Assembly (NCBI GenBank): GCA_018818855.1 | Contig: JAHIRI010000028.1 | Location: 1 to 15,371, forward strand | Direction of reading: 5' to 3' | Source of the DNA: Patescibacteria group bacterium | GTDB taxonomy: Bacteria > Patescibacteriota > Patescibacteriia > XYB2-FULL-38-15 | Length of the DNA: 15,371 nucleotides | Part shown: one piece after another, positions 10,834 to 15,371 of the stretch | Position numbering within the stretch: position 1 is the first letter of the stretch | How the letters are laid out: every line of letters starts with the position of its first letter | Position numbers and translations under genes: made by a program | Notes under the pieces: model-generated | Database searches by the model: none | Told to the model about the DNA's origin: nothing | The model's input: the letters and a program-made list of their open reading frames with translations, nothing else

Positions 10834-12219
10834 ATGAATAACGGGAAAAACAACAATCACAATCACAATCATAATCATAATCACGGTTACCCCAAGGCAT
10901 GGGTTGTTACTGTGGACATGGGTTATGGTCATCAGCGCGCCGCTTTTCCTTTGAAAAGTTTGGCTTACGGCGGGAAAATTATTAATGCCTCCAATTATGC
11001 TGGAATGCCGCGAGCTGACAGAAAGACTTGGCGGGAAAGCAAAAAGTTTTATGAGTTTATGTCGCGTTTTAAGAGAGTTCCTTTATTTGGTGAAGCGGCA
11101 TTTGACATTTACAATAAGCTGCAGGCAATTCCTTCATTTTATCCCAAGCGCGATCTTTCCAAACCAAGCGCTCAGATTAAAGAAACAATGGCTTTGATTA
11201 AGAAAAGAGAATGGGGGAAGCATCTAATTCATACTTTGAACAAGAAAAAAATTCCTCTAATCACGACTTTTTTCATTCCGGCATTCATGGCCGAAGCGTG
11301 GGAATACGGGGGAGATATTTATTGTGTAATTTGCGACGCGGATATTTCCCGGGCTTGGGCGCCGCCCGATCCGACGCAAAGTAAAATAAAATATTTTGCT
11401 CCGAATTATAGAGTTGTAGAACGGCTGAAATGCTATGGCGTGCGCGCGGAAAATATTTTTTTAACAGGGTTTCCTTTGCCAAAAGAAAATACGGGCGGAA
11501 GATATCTCGGAAATTTGCGCCACGATTTGGGAATAAGGCTTACTCACCTTGATCCAAAAAAACTTTATACTTCAAAATACGCTTTGACAATTGATGAACA
11601 TTTGGGGACAAATTGGCCGCCGCCAAAAACTAAGGGTCCGCCAACCTTGATGTTCGCGGTCGGAGGCGCTGGAGCGCAGCGGGAAATGGGAGTGGAGATC
11701 GTGAAAAATTTGGCACAAAAAATTAAAGAGAAAAAAATAAAAATAATTCTTGTGGCCGGCATCAGAAATGAAGTAAACCAATATTTCAAAAGATCAATCA
11801 GGGGTTGCGGTTTAGGAAGTCATCTTGGAAAAAATATTAAAATAATTTTTGGTGAAAATACTGAAGATTATTTTAAGAAGTTTAATAGGGCGTTGCGGCA
11901 GGTTGATGTTTTATGGACAAAGCCATCAGAACTTTCTTTCTATACTGCCCTAGGTCTACCAATTATTATTTCTACGCCAATCGGCTCGCAGGAAGATTTT
12001 AATAGAAAGTGGCTCACGACCATTGGTTCTGGTATTGATCCGGAAGATATAGATTATGTTGATGAGTGGTTTTTTGATTGGATTGACTCGGGTTGGTTTG
12101 CCCGGGCGGCGATGCAGGGTTTTATGGAGGGAGGAAAATATGGAACTTACAATATTGAGAAATTTATTAAACATAAATTGGCAGAAGTTAAGGCAGTGAA
12201 GATGACTCTGCAGTATTAA
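10834..12219 (+). CDS. MurG/MGDG-synthase-like GT-B protein with Asn-His tail
   Basis: A 461-aa protein resembling GT28-type GT-B enzymes. The N-domain begins WVVTVDMGYGHQRAA (23-37), matching the Gly-rich GxGH loop of MurG and monogalactosyldiacylglycerol synthases. The C-domain has VGGAGAQ (276-282), a strand IKIILVAGIRNE (302-313) and WTKPSELSFYTALGLPIII (361-379), equivalent to the donor-binding TKPGG...EAL region; here the usual Gly-Gly is Ser-Glu. The insert between about 220 and 270 is unusual. Before the domain, residues 8-17 are five Asn-His pairs encoded by tandem AATCAY hexamers, a possible metal-binding tail. The gene follows GT2 by 18 bases. A glycolipid or lipid-linked sugar product is the best guess; catalysis is not certain because of the altered donor loop. 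Confidence 0.6.
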   Translation: MNNGKNNNHNHNHNHNHGYPKAWVVTVDMGYGHQRAAFPLKSLAYGGKIINASNYAGMPRADRKTWRESKKFYEFMSRFKRVPLFGEAAFDIYNKLQAIPSFYPKRDLSKPSAQIKETMALIKKREWGKHLIHTLNKKKIPLITTFFIPAFMAEAWEYGGDIYCVICDADISRAWAPPDPTQSKIKYFAPNYRVVERLKCYGVRAENIFLTGFPLPKENTGGRYLGNLRHDLGIRLTHLDPKKLYTSKYALTIDEHLGTNWPPPKTKGPPTLMFAVGGAGAQREMGVEIVKNLAQKIKEKKIKIILVAGIRNEVNQYFKRSIRGCGLGSHLGKNIKIIFGENTEDYFKKFNRALRQVDVLWTKPSELSFYTALGLPIIISTPIGSQEDFNRKWLTTIGSGIDPEDIDYVDEWFFDWIDSGWFARAAMQGFMEGGKYGTYNIEKFIKHKLAEVKAVKMTLQY

Positions 12220-12232
12220 TTTATTTTTTTTG

Positions 12233-13231
12233 ATGTACCCTCTATTTAAAAAAATACTTATTATTTTTGGCGCGATTGTAGCCGCCGCAATTTTGTTTTT
12301 TGCTATTTTATGGCTGCCGGCCCTTAATCCTCCAGGAGAAATAGAATTCGGAGTGAGCTTTAGCAAGGAGTATGCGGAATATTTAGAAGTGGACTGGCAA
12401 GAAACCTATCTTGCGATTTTGGACGAACTTGGCCCCAAAAATCTTAGACTTCAGTCAGACTGGGATAAAACAGAACTGTCTGAAGGAAATTTTGATTTTT
12501 CCGCCCTTGATTGGCAGATGGCCGAAGCCGAAAAACGAGATATTAAAGTGTTACTTGTCGTTGGATATCGTCAGCCACGTTGGCCAGAATGTCACATGCC
12601 AGAATGGCTCGCGGGAATGCCAGTGTCAGAAATTCAGGAAAGAACAACGGATTTTATAAAAGAAATGGTTTTAAGATATAAGGATTCTACGGCGCTTATC
12701 GCATGGCAGGTGGAAAATGAGCCGCTTTTAAATCTTTTTGGCAAATGTCCTCCGGCAGATATAAATTTTTTAAAGAGGGAAATTGATCTTGTAAAATCAT
12801 TAGATGATCATCCAATTTTAATTACTGATAGTGGTGAACTTTCAACCTGGCGTAAAACGGCGCATCTTGGCGATTATTTTGGTACGACAATTTATCGTCA
12901 AGTTCATAATAATTATATTGGGCATTTTCGTTATTTTTTTGCTCCGGCTTTTTATCGGCTAAAAGCTAAATTAGTCGGCTTGCCTCTAGATAAAGTTATT
13001 ATTTCCGAGCTGCAAACCGAACCATGGATACCCGATGGAAAAGAAAGCCGAGGAAGTCTTGCTGATCAAGAAAATGTTTTGGGGCCGGAATTTATTAAAA
13101 AACAAATTGATTTTGCCCGTAAAACCGGTTTTTCACAGGCTTATTTTTGGGGAGTGGAATGGTGGTATTGGACGAAAACCGAGGGAGATGATTCTATTTG
13201 GAATATTGGCAAAGAAATCTGGCAGCCTTGA
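12233..13231 (+). CDS. Membrane-anchored glycoside hydrolase, clan GH-A-like
   Basis: A 332-aa protein with one N-terminal transmembrane anchor (about residues 7-29) and an extracytoplasmic (beta/alpha)8-type glycosidase domain. The region around GPKNLRLQSDWDKTE (68-81) fits the usual early strands. The acid/base Glu163 lies in WQVENEPLL, the Asn-Glu-Pro motif of clan GH-A, and the likely nucleophile Glu259 lies in VIISELQTEPW. A late strand, AYFWGVEWWYW (303-313), supplies aromatic substrate contacts. The exact GH family is not clear (GH5, GH39 and GH42 share these features). ATG 12233 is used; a TTG lies just before it. It follows the GT genes by 13 bases and may trim or remodel the glycan they make, or degrade neighbouring polysaccharide. 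Confidence 0.8.
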   Translation: MYPLFKKILIIFGAIVAAAILFFAILWLPALNPPGEIEFGVSFSKEYAEYLEVDWQETYLAILDELGPKNLRLQSDWDKTELSEGNFDFSALDWQMAEAEKRDIKVLLVVGYRQPRWPECHMPEWLAGMPVSEIQERTTDFIKEMVLRYKDSTALIAWQVENEPLLNLFGKCPPADINFLKREIDLVKSLDDHPILITDSGELSTWRKTAHLGDYFGTTIYRQVHNNYIGHFRYFFAPAFYRLKAKLVGLPLDKVIISELQTEPWIPDGKESRGSLADQENVLGPEFIKKQIDFARKTGFSQAYFWGVEWWYWTKTEGDDSIWNIGKEIWQP

Positions 13232-13255
13232 TTCCCTTTACTTTCCTCTAAAAAG

Positions 13256-13264
13256 TGCTATAAT
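13256..13264 (+). promoter_or_regulatory. Extended -10 promoter for the DUF5679 gene
   Basis: TGCTATAAT (13256-13264) is a perfect extended -10. TTTACT at 13237-13242 is a weak -35 candidate with a 16-base spacer. The predicted start near 13271 leaves a leader of about 37 bases that holds a DnaA-box-like TTATACACA (13275-13283). Confidence 0.65.
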
Positions 13265-13307
13265 TAGATAAAAGTTATACACAGGCTAATTTTTAACTTT
13301 TTAGAGT

Positions 13308-13481
13308 ATGGCCAATGAACCAGTAGTAGCTTATTGCGTAAAATGCAAGGCTAAAAGAGACATGAAAGATGCCCAAGAGGTGGAAATGAAGGGAAAAGGC
13401 GGCGTGGCGCGAAGAGCCATGACCGGCACTTGCCCGACCTGCGGCACAAAGATGTTCAGAATCATGGGTAAAAAAGATTAG
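13308..13481 (+). CDS. DUF5679 zinc-ribbon protein
   Basis: A 57-aa protein with two CxxC pairs, YCVKC (Cys10, Cys13) and TCPTC (Cys42, Cys45), spaced as a zinc ribbon. Between them lies KRDMKDAQEVEMKGKGG and after them GTKMFRI, which matches the DUF5679 family pattern closely. The family is small, widespread in CPR bacteria and actinobacteria, and of unknown function; the ribbon suggests nucleic acid or protein binding. It has its own extended -10 promoter and a terminator, so it is a single-gene unit. The start ATG 13308 follows AGAG at 13303-13306, a weak and close ribosome site. Confidence 0.9.
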   Translation: MANEPVVAYCVKCKAKRDMKDAQEVEMKGKGGVARRAMTGTCPTCGTKMFRIMGKKD

Positions 13482-13501
13482 AATTTGATAGTCTTTGACT
13501 G

Positions 13502-13536
13502 AAAATGTCGAAAATTAATTATTTTCGGCATTTTTT
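13502..13536 (+). terminator. Intrinsic terminator after the DUF5679 gene
   Basis: AAATGTCGAAAAT (13503-13515) pairs with ATTTTCGGCATTT (13521-13533), with one G-U pair, around TAATT, and runs into T's. Confidence 0.88.
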
Positions 13537-13581
13537 GATTGAGGGGCGGGGGGAGGATTTAATCTTTCTTTAATTTTTGTC

Positions 13582-13590
13582 TGCTATATT
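13582..13590 (+). promoter_or_regulatory. Extended -10 of the candidate RNA
   Basis: TGCTATATT (13582-13590) fits TGnTATAAT at all but one position. No good -35 is visible. The predicted start near 13596-13598 coincides with the first paired base of the candidate RNA's closing stem. Confidence 0.55.
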
Positions 13591-13595
13591 ATTAA

Positions 13596-13713
13596 GTGAG
13601 GGGCAATCTATTGTAAGAAATCCACTTAAAGTGGATTTGCAAATCAAATATTGCATGCAAAGCAGTGGATTGTCTCTCGCCAAAAATGCAGCACCCTCAC
13701 GTGCTGTGTTTTT
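13596..13713 (+). ncRNA. Candidate free-standing structured RNA, unidentified
   Basis: About 118 bases with no meaningful reading frame. A closing stem GAGGGGCAATC (13598-13608) pairs with GATTGTCTCTC (13668-13678) over all 11 positions, with G-U pairs. Inside it, AAATCCAC/GTGGATTT (13618-13625 and 13631-13638) forms a perfect hairpin, and GCAA/TTGC (13639-13642 and 13651-13654) a weaker second arm. An intrinsic terminator follows: GCAGCAC (13688-13694), loop CCTCAC, GTGCTGT (13701-13707), then GTTTTT. An extended -10 sits just upstream, and the next gene has its own candidate promoter. The long closed stem with an open centre recalls 6S RNA, but no conserved element proves this. The SRP RNA and RNase P signature motifs are not seen. 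Confidence 0.6.
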
Positions 13714-13720
13714 ATGAGTC

Positions 13721-13749
13721 TTGAACATTTTGCGTTTTTATGATAGGAT
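13721..13749 (+). promoter_or_regulatory. Possible promoter for the LutAB-like pair
   Basis: TTGAAC (13721-13726), a 17-base spacer, and TAGGAT (13744-13749). Each hexamer matches consensus at four of six positions. It lies after the terminator of the candidate RNA, so the pair is probably transcribed separately. Confidence 0.45.
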
Positions 13750-13793
13750 ACAAATAGTTTAAATTAGTTATACAATAATTAAGATTTATATAT

Positions 13794-14504
13794 ATGAGCA
13801 TATTTAAAAAAATATTTAAGGGAAATACGCTATATTATCCCGGATGCCTTTCCAAATTTGTGGCAAAGGAATTGGTGGGAAATTATCGTCGGATTTTGCG
13901 CGAGGCCGGAATTGATTTTATTGAACTTTCAGATCTTGAAGTTTGCTGCGGCTCGCCGGCCCTGAAAGCAGGATATGACGATGACTTTCGGAAATTAGCA
14001 GAGAAAAATTTAAAAGTTTTCAAAGATCATTCAGTCGGCAGAATTATTACTCATTGCCCGGCGTGTTTTATGATTTTTAAAAAAGAATACCCAAAAGTGC
14101 TGGGAGAAAAATGGGATATTGTTGTGGAACACGCGACAGAAGTTTTGAGTCAAAAAGTTAAGAAGTCGGGAGATAAAAAGGGTGATGTAACATATCACGA
14201 TCCATGCCACCTTGGTCGGCAGATGGGAGTTTACGAGCCGCCGAGGGAAGTTATTAAATCTTTAGGTTATGAAATAAAAGAAATGGGTTTGGTGGGAAAG
14301 GAAAGTTTTTGCTGCGGCGGGGGCGGGGGAGTCCAGTCGAATGAATCAGAGTTGGCTGATAAAATCGCCAAAGACAGAATTAAAATGGCAAAAAAAACCG
14401 GCGCAAAAATTTTGGTGACGCCTTGCCCGCTTTGTTATATGCATTTGAAAAAAAATGCGGAAGGGGAAGATATTGATGTTAAAGAATTATCTCATTTGAT
14501 GTAA
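13794..14504 (+). CDS. LutA/HdrB-like (Fe-S)-binding CCG-domain protein
   Basis: A 236-aa protein with two cysteine-rich CCG domains, as in LutA, GlcF and the HdrB subunit of heterodisulfide reductase. Domain 1 has Cys18 (YYPGC), Cys51-Cys52-Gly (VCCGSP) and Cys88/Cys91 (HCPAC). Domain 2 has Cys138 (HDPCHLGR), Cys173-Cys174-Gly (FCCGGGGG) and Cys211/Cys214 (PCPLC). Such domains hold an iron-sulfur cluster and pass electrons between a dehydrogenase partner and quinones or disulfides. Length and the paired LUD gene one base downstream match the LutA-LutB arrangement used in lactate oxidation in other bacteria. Whether lactate is the substrate here is unproven. It is soluble and probably membrane-associated through partners. 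Confidence 0.9.
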   Translation: MSIFKKIFKGNTLYYPGCLSKFVAKELVGNYRRILREAGIDFIELSDLEVCCGSPALKAGYDDDFRKLAEKNLKVFKDHSVGRIITHCPACFMIFKKEYPKVLGEKWDIVVEHATEVLSQKVKKSGDKKGDVTYHDPCHLGRQMGVYEPPREVIKSLGYEIKEMGLVGKESFCCGGGGGVQSNESELADKIAKDRIKMAKKTGAKILVTPCPLCYMHLKKNAEGEDIDVKELSHLM

Positions 14505-14505
14505 T

Positions 14506-15371
14506 ATGCAAAAAGAATTTTTAACACCAGAGACAAAAGAAAATATTTGGAAAGTGGTTTTTGAATACAAAGCCAAGCGGGAAAAAACTTTGGCTGATTT
14601 GGGATTGGATCCAGAGAAATTTAAAGATGAATTCAGAAAAATGAAAGAAGATACTTTTCGCGACATAGAAAATTTACGACGTAAGGCGGTTTCTAATTTA
14701 GAGAAAAATGGAATTAAAGTTTTCGAAGTGAAAGATGTTGCCGAAGCGCAGAAAATTTTAAAAGATTTAACTGCTGCCGACCAGATTGTGGTTAAAGCAA
14801 AAACTTCTGCGGCTGATGAAATTGATGTAGATAAAATTTTAGGAGATAAACTTGTGAGTACTGACCTCGGTGATTTTATTATGAGTGTGGCAAAAGTGCG
14901 TGATATGCACCCGGTTTTTCCGGCTTATCATCTCACCCCAAAACAAATTTCAGAAATTATAAAACAGAAATTTGGAGAAGAAGTAGCGCCGGACGCGAAA
15001 AGTATTGCCGCTTTTGCGAGAAAATATTTGCGGGAGAAAATGACTACGGCGACGACCGGCATTACCGGCGCGAATGTCATCACTTCCGACGGGCGGATTG
15101 TGGTCTTGGAAAATGAAGGAAATATTTCTTTGGTTTCGCGCCTGCCGGATAAACATATTATAATTTCCGGATGGGAAAAGATTGTACCGACAGTTGATGA
15201 TGCAATGAAAGTTGTTCGGGCTGCGGCAGTCTGGGGCGCAGGGCAGGATTGGCCGGTCTATGTTTCCATAATTTCCGGACCGTCAAAAACCGCAGACGTG
15301 CAAAATGAATTGGTTATCGGCGCCCAGGGCGCAAAAGAAGTTTACTTAATTTTATTGGATAACGGCCGCGA
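14506..15371 (+). CDS. LutB-like LUD-domain protein, 5' part
   Basis: 288 codons from ATG 14506 to the window end; the gene continues beyond it. After a helical N-terminus (1-60), the LUD domain shows KAKTSAADEI (97-106), STDLGDFI (118-125), HPVFPAYHLT (135-144), ITGANVITSDG (186-196), VLENEGN (200-206) and SGPSKTADVQNELVIGAQG (257-275). The order matches LutB, in which a LUD domain precedes two 4Fe-4S ferredoxin motifs and a C-terminal extension; that part would lie beyond the window. It starts one base after the CCG protein stop, so the two are translationally linked. The likely role is electron transfer in oxidation of lactate or a similar 2-hydroxy acid, inferred from family and neighbour. 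Confidence 0.88.
   Translation, partial: MQKEFLTPETKENIWKVVFEYKAKREKTLADLGLDPEKFKDEFRKMKEDTFRDIENLRRKAVSNLEKNGIKVFEVKDVAEAQKILKDLTAADQIVVKAKTSAADEIDVDKILGDKLVSTDLGDFIMSVAKVRDMHPVFPAYHLTPKQISEIIKQKFGEEVAPDAKSIAAFARKYLREKMTTATTGITGANVITSDGRIVVLENEGNISLVSRLPDKHIIISGWEKIVPTVDDAMKVVRAAAVWGAGQDWPVYVSIISGPSKTADVQNELVIGAQGAKEVYLILLDNGR

Noticed and set aside
12411..13271. Alternative plus-frame open frames inside the glycosidase gene
   Set aside because: They overlap a gene with clear catalytic motifs and show no domain of their own.
13596..13713. SRP 4.5S RNA
   Set aside because: The conserved domain IV elements (GGAA tetraloop with the flanking asymmetric loop) are not seen; only an AAGCAG string matches.
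13596..13793. Riboswitch controlling the LutA-like gene
   Set aside because: The terminator is followed by another candidate promoter and an 80-base gap, and no competing antiterminator pairing is obvious. It is not fully excluded.
1..15371. Recoded UGA (code 25, as in Gracilibacteria)
   Set aside because: TGA ends the GT4 and glycosidase genes at natural family lengths, and no in-frame TGA interrupts a recognisable domain.

Overview
The window looks like a chromosomal segment of an uncultivated bacterium of the Candidate Phyla Radiation (Patescibacteria), most likely a Parcubacteria-like lineage. The reasons are the lysine-rich, A/T-biased coding style, tightly packed genes all on the plus strand, a DUF5679 zinc-ribbon protein, a small GIY-YIG nuclease, a LutA/LutB-like pair and short hypothetical exported proteins. 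TGA is used as a normal stop (for example at 10082-10084 and 13229-13231), so the code is table 11 and not the recoded code 25. This placement is inference; no 16S gene is present.

Layout. (1) 1-2062: glycolysis genes (3' end of tpiA, then class II fba) and a membrane-anchored TPR protein. (2) 2119-3333: a tRNA cluster, Thr(GGT), Tyr(GTA), Thr(TGT), rpmG (L33), Trp(CCA), resembling the conserved Thr-Tyr-Gly-Thr ... rpmG-Trp-secE-nusG region of many bacteria, but broken up by inserts. A GIY-YIG gene with imperfect terminal inverted repeats abuts the 5' end of tRNA-Tyr. Hairpin-rich segments without genes follow tRNA-Tyr and tRNA-Trp, and each ends in a second copy of the 3' end of that tRNA. 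A truncated ABC ATPase follows (3367-3528) where secE-nusG would be expected. (3) 3562-6623: a consensus promoter, a DEAD-box RNA helicase, a HI0933-family flavoprotein, then a cold-shock protein with its own promoter and terminator. (4) 6646-7792: a promoter-terminator unit encoding an exported helical protein and a small lipoprotein. (5) 7824-13231: rlmH, uppP, and a run of cell-envelope sugar genes (GT4, GT2, a MurG/MGDG-synthase-like GT-B protein with an Asn-His repeat tail, and a membrane-anchored clan GH-A-like glycosidase). (6) 13256-13713: a DUF5679 gene, then a free-standing candidate structured RNA with its own -10 and terminator. (7) 13794-15371: a LutA-like cysteine-rich CCG protein and a LutB-like LUD protein cut by the window end.

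The most unusual part is the tRNA cluster. Both ends of tRNA-Tyr and the 3' end of tRNA-Trp are duplicated beside hairpin-bearing inserts, which suggests small mobile or hairpin elements that target tRNA gene ends, possibly related to the resident GIY-YIG gene. tRNA-Tyr also carries an apparent A18/G55 replacement of the universal G18-U55 tertiary pair. The second most unusual item is the unidentified RNA at about 13596-13713.
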